Shown here: positions 8,688 to 17,132 of the stretch, piece by piece
How positions within the stretch are numbered: position 1 is the first letter of the stretch
How the letters are laid out: each line of letters opens with the position of its first letter
Source: Brumimicrobium mesophilum
Lineage (GTDB): Bacteria > Bacteroidota > Bacteroidia > Flavobacteriales_D > Crocinitomicaceae
DNA length: 64,000 bases
NCBI RefSeq assembly: GCF_003025005.1
Contig: NZ_PVSS01000001.1
Location: 1 to 64,000 of the forward strand
Direction of reading: 5' to 3'
Notes under the pieces: model-generated
Seen by the model: only the letters and a program-made list of their open reading frames with translations
What the model was told of the DNA's origin: nothing
Database searches by the model: none
Translations under genes and position numbers: made by a program

Positions 8688-9230
8688 TTAAACTGATTTA
8701 TCATAGGCTTCAGAAATCCATTCTTTTAGTTCCTTATCAATTTCAGATTTTTCAGAAATTTTCACTCTATGTGTACACATAGTTCCAAAAGGACCGGAAT
8801 TTTCTAACCTTTCTGTTGTTGGTTTGTCTTTCAACTTAAACCCTAAATCAATTCTAGTTTTTGTGGCAGGTTTAATGAGCATGAATTGTTTTTTTCTAAT
8901 TATGCTCACACTTCCTTTTTTCGGAGTTATGGTAATATCCTTCCCTAATGTATCAACATATTCTAACAGCGATTGATAAATTGGGAACAGATTTTCTTTG
9001 CCTCTGTATTGCGTTTCGACCAAGTCATCTGATGAACTATTTTCTTCTTTAGACAAAGTCACAATTGTGTTGGCGAATCCATGGGTAACACCATGTTCTG
9101 TCTTGAGGTATTTTACTCCTTCGGAATGTTTAGCAAAAGATTTTTCTTTGAGGATTTTTTTCCATTCATCGAGTGACTTACCTGTCTTTTCAGGCATATT
9201 GTCAATCATTGTTTTAAGTGCTGGCTCCAT
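8688..9230 (-). CDS. DUF4287 plus DUF5655 domain protein
   Basis: A 180-residue cytoplasmic protein. Residues about 4-60 (TMIDNMPEKTGKSLDEWKKILKE ... HGVTHGFANTIV) are the DUF4287 helical domain, and residues about 80-178 (YRGKENLFPIYQSLLEYV ... IRKKQFMLIKPATKTRIDLGFKLK) the DUF5655 domain. The two occur together in many bacteria in stand-alone genes. No enzymatic residues are established for the pair, and the protein-transport or DNA-related suggestions in the literature are weak. There is no operon context: 277 bp separate it from its nearest upstream neighbour on the minus strand. Confidence 0.8.
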   Translation of the reverse strand: MEPALKTMIDNMPEKTGKSLDEWKKILKEKSFAKHSEGVKYLKTEHGVTHGFANTIVTLSKEENSSSDDLVETQYRGKENLFPIYQSLLEYVDTLGKDITITPKKGSVSIIRKKQFMLIKPATKTRIDLGFKLKDKPTTERLENSGPFGTMCTHRVKISEKSEIDKELKEWISEAYDKSV

Positions 9231-9507
9231 AATTCAATGTTTTATTTCTAAATTCTCTTCATTGCGTAAATCAATGAATGTTTCACTTTGCTTCCTGGTT
9301 CTTATTAAAGAATCAATGGTACAAGATAGTATTTTTCGTCTCAACATTCCGAATTGGAAGACAGTTTCTTGAGAAATTGATTTGATTTTTAAAGTTCTAC
9401 TTCCTGAATTTTTTATTCGAAAAATGATTCAAATGAGATGAATTAAGCTTGAAATCAAAGGAAAGAATAAATACCACCACATACATAAAATACTCTACTC
9501 CATATAG

Positions 9508-10155
9508 TTACTCATATTTATTCATTAATCCAAAGTCAAAAGGTGTCCACAAACATGATGTCAATCCACTTTCTTTAAATCCGGTATTCACCCAGCTATT
9601 ACATGTATTAAAACACGAATAACTTCCTTTTGATTTATAAAAATCATCTGCAGAGGAATATCCTTTGTTTTTAAGAATTACTTTTTTTCCTTTTTGATTT
9701 AATTCGAAAGTGTTCAGTAAGTAGCTGTTCAGTTTTTGTAACTCAGATTCATTTACTTTTATTTCAATCCAATCTGAACGTTCAGTCTGATAGCGAGTTA
9801 TGTGCATTAACGTTGAACTTTTCAAAAACATAGCACTAAAAGCATTATTGAAAGTTAAATCTCCCCAAGTTGGTGTGTTTATGTAGAAATTTTCATCACC
9901 CCAACCAAACGATAAATACTTTTCGCTTCTATTGTATTTTAGTCCGGACAGAACTAAACTGTCTATATTTTCAACTGGAATTACAATATCTAAATGAACT
10001 CCATTCGTACTTAAATATATTAGTTTTTCAGGATTTTCATCATGTACAATTCTGTCAATTGTAATAAAGGAGAGAATTAAAGAAGCCATTATAAAAGTTA
10101 ATGGAATAAGTAAGAAATATAAAAACCAAATAATAATTTTCTTCCCTATTTTCAT
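9508..10155 (-). CDS. DUF2459 (TIGR02117-type) membrane-anchored protein
   Basis: A 215-residue protein with one N-terminal transmembrane segment (about 8-32) and an extracytoplasmic domain. The sequence YLSTNGVHLDIVIPVE ... FGWGDENFYINTPTWGDLTFNNAFSAMF ... CFNTCNSWVNTGFKESGL matches the DUF2459 / urease-region conserved hypothetical family. The conserved H (about 54), C and N residues look like a cysteine-peptidase-like arrangement, but the activity is unproven. No urease genes are nearby, so the historical name does not help. It stands alone with AT-rich flanks. Confidence 0.8.
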   Translation of the reverse strand: MKIGKKIIIWFLYFLLIPLTFIMASLILSFITIDRIVHDENPEKLIYLSTNGVHLDIVIPVENIDSLVLSGLKYNRSEKYLSFGWGDENFYINTPTWGDLTFNNAFSAMFLKSSTLMHITRYQTERSDWIEIKVNESELQKLNSYLLNTFELNQKGKKVILKNKGYSSADDFYKSKGSYSCFNTCNSWVNTGFKESGLTSCLWTPFDFGLMNKYE

Positions 10156-10424
10156 ATCAATTAATTCAATAATTAGCCTCCATTAAATATTTAAAAACTG
10201 ACTAGCATTTAATTATTATAGAAGTTTAAAAATAGTCAAAAACGAATAAAAGTATTGTTGTGAGTGGTTAAAAATGATTACTTGTTTTTTTTATCCCAGG
10301 TAACTTACCGATAGTCTCGATTTACAACTGAATTGGATTAAATTCTTGCCAGTATCCTTTTTTTTATTCAATGCTCAATGCTGATTTTAATCAAAGAAAC
10401 TAATATAACAACGGGGAATCATGA

Positions 10425-10664
10425 TTAATTCCCTTCATCTTTCAATTTGCTTTTGAAAATATCAAAGATATGAGTACGCTTAGTTTTATAAATATAGTAG
10501 TCATAAATAAGCCATAAACTTAAGACCACTCCAAGTAAATATTTAAAATCAGAATCGCCTAAAGTATAGTATTTATACAATGTTAGCGGTAGACAAATGA
10601 TTCCGACGATGAGTAAAAAGGTCTGTTTTCTATTCTCTTTCATATTTTCCATATTTCTAATCAT
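10425..10664 (-). CDS. Small two-helix membrane protein
   Basis: A 79-residue protein with two predicted transmembrane helices (about 13-30 and 41-57), a basic cytoplasmic N-terminus (ENMKENRKQ) and a charged tail (KTKRTHIFDIFKSKLKDEGN). No family is recognised. Starts at 10664, 10652 or 10643 are all in frame; the first follows AGGGAGAAAG closely. The small size and lack of context leave the function open, but the clear membrane topology argues that the reading frame is real. Confidence 0.5.
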   Translation of the reverse strand: MIRNMENMKENRKQTFLLIVGIICLPLTLYKYYTLGDSDFKYLLGVVLSLWLIYDYYIYKTKRTHIFDIFKSKLKDEGN

Positions 10665-11089
10665 CTACCATACTTTCTCCCTACAACCAATGTGATTGGA
10701 TTTGATAAATGGCGTATTTAGGTAAATAAAATAGCAAATAAAAACTGAAAGGGGAAATTTTGAAGATCAATAATCAAAGGAATTCGAAAGCGTATGATTA
10801 TGATAAATGGGTTAAAAAAAATAAAATCCAGATAACAGGGAAGCAGATTTCAAGAACTTCCGGGACTTTCAAAAAGGTGAGGTTTAACCATTTATTGAAT
10901 ATGTGTGTTTAACAGACTTAATTATCATTCTAACCTACAACTTCCATTAGTATAGGGTCAATATGTCGAGTCGATTTTTTACTATGTGGGCAACAAAATT
11001 GACAAATTCAATCCATTGCTCCTATATTAACCTGAATTTTCAATATGGTTATCAACCTTTGTTTTTTTTTGTTGTTTTGTCCCAATATA
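10665..11089. other. Intergenic stretch without a clear gene
   Basis: These 425 bases hold no gene I can defend. A 50-codon frame on the plus strand (TTG 10760 to stop 10910-10912) follows an AAAGGGG sequence and is Lys/Asn-rich. It might be a microprotein or a gene remnant, but nothing in it is recognisable. Confidence 0.4.
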
Positions 11090-11962
11090 CTATGGTTTAA
11101 TTTTCGTTATTTTCTCAGAGAAGGGTATATATTCGGGAAGTGCAGCTGAACCATACCAATTATATATTTCGTAATCCAAGAGTCCATTTTTAACTGCAAG
11201 GTCGGTTTGTAGTAAATCTTTGGCTTCTTCTATCGTCTTAAGGTTGTTCAAAATAAAAATACCTCTGTAATTATTTTCATTCTCTCCCAAAGGACCTGCT
11301 ACAATAAGTTTACCTTCCTCAACCAAACGGTTTATATTGTCCAAATGACCTCTAAAGCTTTTTGATATAAGTTCTTTGTTGGTTGTAGCATTTGTTCCTG
11401 TTTTCAAAATGACCAGAAAGTAACTTTTCATTCCATAATCATCACCACCTAATTTTTCGGCTAATGCCTTGTCATAATTAGGGTTTACAATTGTAGAATC
11501 ATTTTTTTCTTCCTTTTGATACTGCTTTAGCATTTTATATGCAAAATTCTTTTGTTTTCCATCCGAAACCTGCACATATATCTCTTTATCATTCAATTTT
11601 TGATAAACAATTTTTTTCGGAAAATCGTGATTTGGATTTTCAAAAGTATAAATGCTATCCTGTTTTGTTAATGTAAAATACACAGCTTTACCTGAATTTT
11701 GTTTAAGGACAGTTGCGGAATAAATTATTTTATTAGTATCTCTTCTGATCTCCAAATATTCAGAAATGAACATTTGTCCGTCCTTCAAATTATATGAAAA
11801 TCCTTTTAAGGTATTTTCATGGAGTTTGTCCCAATGTTCATAAACTTCTTTATTTTCCATTTTCCAAGTTCCTATTAAAAAGTCAGGGATACTTGATTGG
11901 GCGAAAGTCGATTCTACAGCAAAAAAAATTAAAAGCGTTAAAATATGTTTCATTGTTTTCAT
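11090..11962 (-). CDS. Exported DUF6265 domain fused to a YciI-related domain
   Basis: A 290-residue protein with a signal peptide (about 1-21, TFA-Q). Residues about 25-145 (FLIGTWKMENKEVYEHW ... LEIRRDTNKIIYSA ... FENPNHDFPKKIVYQ) match the DUF6265 lipocalin-like domain. Residues about 178-275 (YFLVILKTGTNATT ... FRGHLDNINRLVEEGKLIVAGPLGENENNYRGIFIL ... DLLQTDLAVKNGLLDYEIYNWYG) match the YciI-like dimeric alpha-beta barrel, including its conserved His (about 206, GHLDN). Fusion of the two in one exported protein is uncommon in my experience. The substrate is unknown, and no neighbours are co-transcribed. Confidence 0.8.
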   Translation of the reverse strand: MKTMKHILTLLIFFAVESTFAQSSIPDFLIGTWKMENKEVYEHWDKLHENTLKGFSYNLKDGQMFISEYLEIRRDTNKIIYSATVLKQNSGKAVYFTLTKQDSIYTFENPNHDFPKKIVYQKLNDKEIYVQVSDGKQKNFAYKMLKQYQKEEKNDSTIVNPNYDKALAEKLGGDDYGMKSYFLVILKTGTNATTNKELISKSFRGHLDNINRLVEEGKLIVAGPLGENENNYRGIFILNNLKTIEEAKDLLQTDLAVKNGLLDYEIYNWYGSAALPEYIPFSEKITKIKP

Positions 11963-12208
11963 AGTTTGTTGAGGTGTCGTTTTTCCATTTCTAATTAGAG
12001 TTAATTGCGATTAAAGCGGGATCAAAAGCACTTTCCTTTCAGCTCCACTTTATGCAAATTAACATTTAATTTTTTAAATATTTACAGCCTAAACAGCTAC
12101 ACCCTAAATAATTTAGGCAACTGCCTGTTTATTTCAATCGTTCGAGAGGTCCTTTCCTTTTAACGATGTTTTTATAATCCCATTGAATATTTAATTCGTA
12201 ATTAAAAA

Positions 12209-14635
12209 TTACTTAGAAATTTTAAACTGTAGCGTAACATACCCAGATATTCCATCCGAAGGTAAAATCCCAGGGCCAGGATAACCCGTCGCCCTCCTCG
12301 TAAAATAACTCGCATTTGTAAAGTTGTTCACTCCAAACTCCACCTGAAACCATTTTTTAAAAGTATATTTTCCGCTGAAATCAAAAACTGCGTACGCTGG
12401 CACTTCACCGATTACAGCATCTCCGGAAGGTTCTATTGCATTGGAAGCGTCAGAGAATTGTGCGGAATTGAAACTTCCTTGTACTTTTAGTGTCCAGTTT
12501 TTGAAGGAAGAACTAATTCCTGATTTTACCATGAAGGTACTTACGTATTCCACTTTATTACCTACGTAATTTGGCTCTTTGGAATTGATGTAATTGGCGT
12601 TGATGTAGGAAGCGTTTATGAAAGTATTTAAGGACCAATCGCGTTTTTTGGCTCCTAATTTCAGCCAATCAATTTCTGCAAAAGTTTCTAACCCATAATT
12701 TTGAGCGTCACCAATATTTGTTCTTTCTTTTTTGACGGTTTTTGGTTTTGGAGCGAATCCAATTTTATCACCGTAGAAAATATAGAATGCCGATAAATCA
12801 TAGATTAAGATATCTTTCAATAAGCCACGGAAGCCTAATTCTGATGTAAATCCGTATTCATCTTTTATGTTTGGATCCACCACAACGTTAGGATTCGTTA
12901 CACGAATATCTGTAAAGTTAATTGCTCGGTAGTTTTGTGTAATGTTGGTGTACAAACTGGATTTCGCTCCTGTTTTATAAGAAACTCCTGCTCCAAATAA
13001 GGGAACGGTTCGTTCAACATTATTCGTATCATTTACGCGGCTTATAGCTAAAGTGTCGAAATTAATTGGGTGTACAACATATTGCTTGTAAAATCCTTCT
13101 GAACTCGTTGAAATATTCTCAATACGAACTCCAACATTAAATCTCAATTTCTCTCCAACGAAAAACATGTTTTCAGCAAATAAGGCTTGATTGACTGATG
13201 GATAATCAAAAGAAGAACCTTCCACATCATCAGGATTGATGAACATAAAATTAGCGTCATCTCCATCTGCTGCCGTTCCTTGTCTGGTTTGGGTTTGACC
13301 TTGATAAACTCTCGCTCCAACAAGCAGTGCTCCTTTCACTTTTGCAGGTTCAGTTTCAGATTTATACCAACTGTATTTCTTTAAGAAACGCGCTTCCACT
13401 CCACCGTTCATAAAGTCGGAATAAATCATTTCTCTGTTTCCTCCTTGGTCCGTTTGGGTTATTTTTCCTAAAAATCCTATTGTTCTTCTGTTAGAAATCA
13501 TTCCAAAAGCACGTACATCAAACGTAGTAGACTTATTGATTTCATAAGTGGATTTTAGGGCCAATAAATTCCAATCTACAGCAAACCAATTTCTGTCACG
13601 CACACTTTGGCGAGGATCTTCTTCAAATCCTAAATCTGTTAATCCACCTGCTTGTTTGGTCGTATAATTCATATGGGTAAACTCGGCACTCACAGTCCAA
13701 TTTTCGTTTAAATAATAACCGAGTTGAGCAAAGGCTTGGTGCTGATAAAATTCGCTGTTATCTCTATAGCCATCGCCTGTTTTGTATTGATGATATGCTT
13801 GATAAAAGAATCTTTTGTGTGTTCCAGAAATACGATTGAATGTACTTTTATAGCCATACCCTCCCACCGTATTTCTGCTTGTAAATTCAAATGGCGAATG
13901 TTTAACGGGGTCTAAAATTTCGAAATTCAGTAAACCTCCAAACTGCGTTCCGAACTGCAACGCTGCAGAACCACGAATAATTTCTATGCTTTTTAATGCT
14001 TCAATTGGTGGCGTGTAATAACTTTCTGGATAACCCAAAGCATCTGCACTGATGTCGTATCCATTTTGACGTGTATTAAAATTCGCAGTTCTTTTTGGAC
14101 TTAATCCTCTACCTCCAATTCCAACTTGAATTCCTGCGCCATCATTTTCCCAAATATTTAATCCTGGAACTTTTGCATACATTTCTCTGGCGTTACCCGT
14201 AGATTTTGCTCCACTTAAATTTTCTAATTCAATAATTGAATTTGTCCCTGTATTTAGTCTAACTCCTTTGATGGGCGGCATGAATCCAACATTAAAATCG
14301 GCCATTCTCTTCTTAATGATCATTACTTCCCCCATTTCTTGGGTTTCATATTTCATTTCGAACCTCTTCGATTTGTTCAATTCAATGTCTTTTCCTGCGA
14401 TAATTCTTAAAGTGTCGTAAGAAGTATAGGTAAATTCTATGGTATCATTTAAATTGGCTAGAAAAGAGAATTCTCCATCAATTGATGTTCTTTGGAGTTT
14501 TTTAGAATTAAGATTTTGGATTTTTATTCCTGGCAATTCATCATTTTGTTGATCAACAATTACCCCACGATAAGTCTCCTGCCCAATAATTGGGGACACT
14601 ATAAAAAATGATATGATAATTAATATTATTCTCAT
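12209..14635 (-). CDS. TonB-dependent receptor, FecA-like (last gene of putative iron operon)
   Basis: An 808-residue outer-membrane active transporter. A signal peptide (1-18) precedes a carboxypeptidase-regulatory-like beta domain (about 20-95: YRGVIVDQQNDELPGIKIQN), then a plug domain (about 130-235: LENLSGAKSTGNAREMYAKVPGLNI ... IGGRGLSPKRTANFNTRQNGYDI ... SIEIIRGSAALQFG) and a 22-strand-type beta barrel ending in aromatic F (LQFKISK tail). The plug resembles siderophore/Fe-dicitrate receptors. Its start overlaps the end of the HTTM gene by 4 nt (ATGA type), so it is translationally coupled to the imelysin/HTTM genes. Transport of iron or an iron chelate is inferred from receptor class and neighbours. 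Confidence 0.88.
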   Translation of the reverse strand: MRIILIIISFFIVSPIIGQETYRGVIVDQQNDELPGIKIQNLNSKKLQRTSIDGEFSFLANLNDTIEFTYTSYDTLRIIAGKDIELNKSKRFEMKYETQEMGEVMIIKKRMADFNVGFMPPIKGVRLNTGTNSIIELENLSGAKSTGNAREMYAKVPGLNIWENDGAGIQVGIGGRGLSPKRTANFNTRQNGYDISADALGYPESYYTPPIEALKSIEIIRGSAALQFGTQFGGLLNFEILDPVKHSPFEFTSRNTVGGYGYKSTFNRISGTHKRFFYQAYHQYKTGDGYRDNSEFYQHQAFAQLGYYLNENWTVSAEFTHMNYTTKQAGGLTDLGFEEDPRQSVRDRNWFAVDWNLLALKSTYEINKSTTFDVRAFGMISNRRTIGFLGKITQTDQGGNREMIYSDFMNGGVEARFLKKYSWYKSETEPAKVKGALLVGARVYQGQTQTRQGTAADGDDANFMFINPDDVEGSSFDYPSVNQALFAENMFFVGEKLRFNVGVRIENISTSSEGFYKQYVVHPINFDTLAISRVNDTNNVERTVPLFGAGVSYKTGAKSSLYTNITQNYRAINFTDIRVTNPNVVVDPNIKDEYGFTSELGFRGLLKDILIYDLSAFYIFYGDKIGFAPKPKTVKKERTNIGDAQNYGLETFAEIDWLKLGAKKRDWSLNTFINASYINANYINSKEPNYVGNKVEYVSTFMVKSGISSSFKNWTLKVQGSFNSAQFSDASNAIEPSGDAVIGEVPAYAVFDFSGKYTFKKWFQVEFGVNNFTNASYFTRRATGYPGPGILPSDGISGYVTLQFKISK

Positions 14636-16014
14636 TTTTCAAAAGTTTCAATCCAATTACGGTGTTTCAAATTGTATGGCAATTCTGTCAAATCGTGTTT
14701 TTTATCAATAAATAACTGCGATGGTCTGCCGTTCAATGAAACAAATACTTCAGCATGCACCGCAGGATCGCGCAAAGTTATCGATTGTTCGCTATTTGAA
14801 AAGGTTTTTCCATCAAATTCTTTCTTTAAAATTTTAGCAAACTGTAAAATCATATCTGGTTGTGTCATCATTTGATCTTCTTGTCTAACAGTCAAATAAT
14901 CGGTATTGTTTATTTCAATAGTTCTTCCAGATGCTTTATCGGTAACATAAAAAGTAGCGTGACCTTCTTTGTGCATCAACATCACGCGCCAAGAGAATCT
15001 AAAACCTTCTTCATTCCAAAATAAATCGCCTGGATACGCCAAGAATCGCATAGGAACTAGAATTTGAATTGCGCTAAATAAAATGATTCCATATTTCACA
15101 AAAGGTTTTGGAGATGGAATGCTTTTTATCGTTTCAGGAAGTTTTTCTGTCCATTTAAACAGTTTTTTCAATCCATTTAAAAGTTGTTGATGGAATTTCA
15201 CACCAAAGAATATCGTAGTAGAGAAAATCATCACCCACGGGAAAACGCCTATTGGAAATAGCAGCCATGTCACAATATGAAAAACTATAACTGCAACATA
15301 AGCGAATGGTCTGGTTCTTTTGTACATCAGGAAAAACACGATGAATAAATCATAAATACAACCAAACCAACTAAAAAAGTAAGCTGTAATTTCTTCTTGC
15401 AAAAGTCCTCCAACCAATGGTAAATTGTGATGTGCTTGAAGCCAAGTTCTCAATGGTTGCGCTTCAAAAAACCAATCTGCATTCAACTTTGCTAACCCAG
15501 CGAAAATATAAACGACAGCCAATTGAAACTTCAGAATTCCAATATGCCAAGAAGCGGTTTCTTTTGTTCTAATTTTAGGAAAAAGTTTTGCATCAATAGA
15601 AAAATCGCGATGGGCTGGAACCAACATCATCAAAAAACTCATTAAACTGATGAAATAATAGTGATTGAGATAATTTGACTTATCGAGAAGTTCAACATAG
15701 GTGAAACACACAAAGAAAATAAAGGTACTCACACGGTAAAAAAGCCCCAACATGATAAACAAGGCTGCAATTGCCATAATGACAAATGGAATATACATCA
15801 AATTTCCTTGCAAGGGTTTTACCCATTCAAAGCCTAAATATCCGAAGAAAAATTGTGGTTCAATGTACTGCGTTTCCACCCAACCCTTCATAATAAAACG
15901 CAGACTACTAAAAAGCAGCATAGCTCCAAAAATTATGCGAAACATAATTAATGGAGCTATCGCTGTTTGCTTAAAAAAACCAGCTTTCACACTAAGGCTT
16001 ATATTTTTAATCAC
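14632..16014 (-). CDS. HTTM-domain (vitamin K-dependent carboxylase-like) membrane protein
   Basis: A 460-residue inner-membrane protein with about eight hydrophobic segments between residues 20 and 310 and a periplasm- or cytosol-facing C-terminal domain (about 330-460). The HTTM hallmarks are visible: LDKSNYLNHYY, HRDFSIDA, and YIFAGLAKLNADWF. The family includes gamma-glutamyl carboxylases; bacterial members beside imelysins probably modify or help mature an envelope protein, but this is unproven. The start is a GTG at 16012-16014 inside the last codons of the imelysin gene (8-nt overlap), and the stop overlaps the TonB receptor start. Both overlaps support a single translationally coupled operon. 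Confidence 0.85.
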   Translation of the reverse strand: MIKNISLSVKAGFFKQTAIAPLIMFRIIFGAMLLFSSLRFIMKGWVETQYIEPQFFFGYLGFEWVKPLQGNLMYIPFVIMAIAALFIMLGLFYRVSTFIFFVCFTYVELLDKSNYLNHYYFISLMSFLMMLVPAHRDFSIDAKLFPKIRTKETASWHIGILKFQLAVVYIFAGLAKLNADWFFEAQPLRTWLQAHHNLPLVGGLLQEEITAYFFSWFGCIYDLFIVFFLMYKRTRPFAYVAVIVFHIVTWLLFPIGVFPWVMIFSTTIFFGVKFHQQLLNGLKKLFKWTEKLPETIKSIPSPKPFVKYGIILFSAIQILVPMRFLAYPGDLFWNEEGFRFSWRVMLMHKEGHATFYVTDKASGRTIEINNTDYLTVRQEDQMMTQPDMILQFAKILKKEFDGKTFSNSEQSITLRDPAVHAEVFVSLNGRPSQLFIDKKHDLTELPYNLKHRNWIETFEK

Positions 16015-17071
16015 CGTCGTTGTCTTGATATGTAATCAAAACGCCAAACGCTGCTGTCATATCAGTTTTGATATTTACAACTTGTTGTTGCAGATGTAAG
16101 TACAATTCATCCAATTGATTTACCATCGAAGGATCGTTGATTGCTTGTTCTAAAGTCATTGAAAACCCTTCTGCTTTTGAAATAATTATATCAAACTTAT
16201 CATTGATAATATCATCCAAATCAGTTCTTTCCAAATTCACTAAATAGTCGTCAAAACCAAGTCCGCCAGAACCATTGTAAGTTACTTTTAAAGCTTTAAC
16301 GCTCTCCACTAACAGCTCGAAAGAAATTCCGCTATACCTTGCTTCAACATATTCCGGATTTGTTAAACCTAAATTTGCTTTTCCAATAGGAATTCCAATT
16401 TTTGCAGTCTTCGCTAATTCATAATCTCTGTTGAATTCATTTACAAATTCAGAGAAAGCAGAAGTTGAAGAAGTTCCAGTAGATTCGTTAAATGTTCCTC
16501 TATATGTTGACCAACCATTCACAATTGTTTGTGTTTCACTAGACAGTTTTTGAATTACTTCATCGGTATAAACAACATAAGCTGCGTTCGTTTGAAATTC
16601 GCTCAAAGCTTGGTCATTGAAAAGTAAATAATCTAACGCACTTAATCCAATAGCATCCAAATTTGATGCAGAAGCTAAGTTGTAAGTTCCAGCATTTATA
16701 TTTGATTGAATTTTAGATGCATCAACAGGATAAGTTCCAGTAGCGCTTTTGAAACCAATGTTGCGAATTGGACCAAAATCAAAAATCTTCAAAGTTTGCC
16801 ATGTCAAATAACCCGATTTCCAATGCATTTTCACTTCCTCCAAGTTTGCACTTGTTGGGTCATTTTTAAAAGTAATGAAACTTGATTTTAATTCAGAAAT
16901 ATCAGCATCGAATTGACTCAAAGAAGGAAGAATGATATTTGCTGAAACATTTTTCAACATATCTCCCTTGTTAAAAGGTGTATTATCTTCGTCTTTTCCA
17001 ACTTTATCCTTACAGGAAAATAATAGTGCAACGCTCAAAAGTAAAACATATCCTACCGATCTTTTCAACAT
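16007..17071 (-). CDS. Imelysin-like lipoprotein (M75/IrpA-like fold)
   Basis: A 354-residue lipoprotein (lipobox LFSC, Cys20) with the all-helical imelysin domain over about residues 35-345. IrpA-type imelysins carry a GxHxxE metal motif; the equivalent here appears to be GLSALDYLLF (residues 142-151), so His is replaced by Ser144 and Glu by Asp147. It is therefore probably a binding protein rather than a peptidase. A second conserved-looking segment is the ANLGLTNPEYVEARYSGIS region (about 230-250). It is the second gene of the operon, 61 bp after the DUF4856 gene with a strong hairpin between them, and overlaps the HTTM gene. A role in iron or haem capture at the cell surface is inferred from the family and the TonB neighbour. 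Confidence 0.82.
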   Translation of the reverse strand: MLKRSVGYVLLLSVALLFSCKDKVGKDEDNTPFNKGDMLKNVSANIILPSLSQFDADISELKSSFITFKNDPTSANLEEVKMHWKSGYLTWQTLKIFDFGPIRNIGFKSATGTYPVDASKIQSNINAGTYNLASASNLDAIGLSALDYLLFNDQALSEFQTNAAYVVYTDEVIQKLSSETQTIVNGWSTYRGTFNESTGTSSTSAFSEFVNEFNRDYELAKTAKIGIPIGKANLGLTNPEYVEARYSGISFELLVESVKALKVTYNGSGGLGFDDYLVNLERTDLDDIINDKFDIIISKAEGFSMTLEQAINDPSMVNQLDELYLHLQQQVVNIKTDMTAAFGVLITYQDNDGD

Positions 17072-17085
17072 AACTTTTTTGTTTT

Positions 17086-17128
17086 AGGGTGATTGTCGAA
17101 ACATAATATCTATTTCGACAATCACCCT
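17086..17128 (-). other. Perfect 16-bp intercistronic hairpin between DUF4856 and imelysin genes
   Basis: Arms AGGGTGATTGTCGAAA (17086-17101) and TTTCGACAATCACCCT (17113-17128) enclose an 11-nt loop and fill almost the whole 61-bp gap. Read on the minus strand, a further GTTTT/AAAAC pairing is possible outside a small bulge. No U-tract follows on that strand, so it is probably not a full terminator. It could be an mRNA-stability or processing element that sets the first gene's level apart from the rest. Confidence 0.7.
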
Positions 17129-17132
17129 GGTA

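Noticed and set aside
10760-10912. 50-codon TTG-started frame with a GGGG upstream
   Set aside because: Too short and unrecognisable to claim as a gene; recorded only under the intergenic entry.
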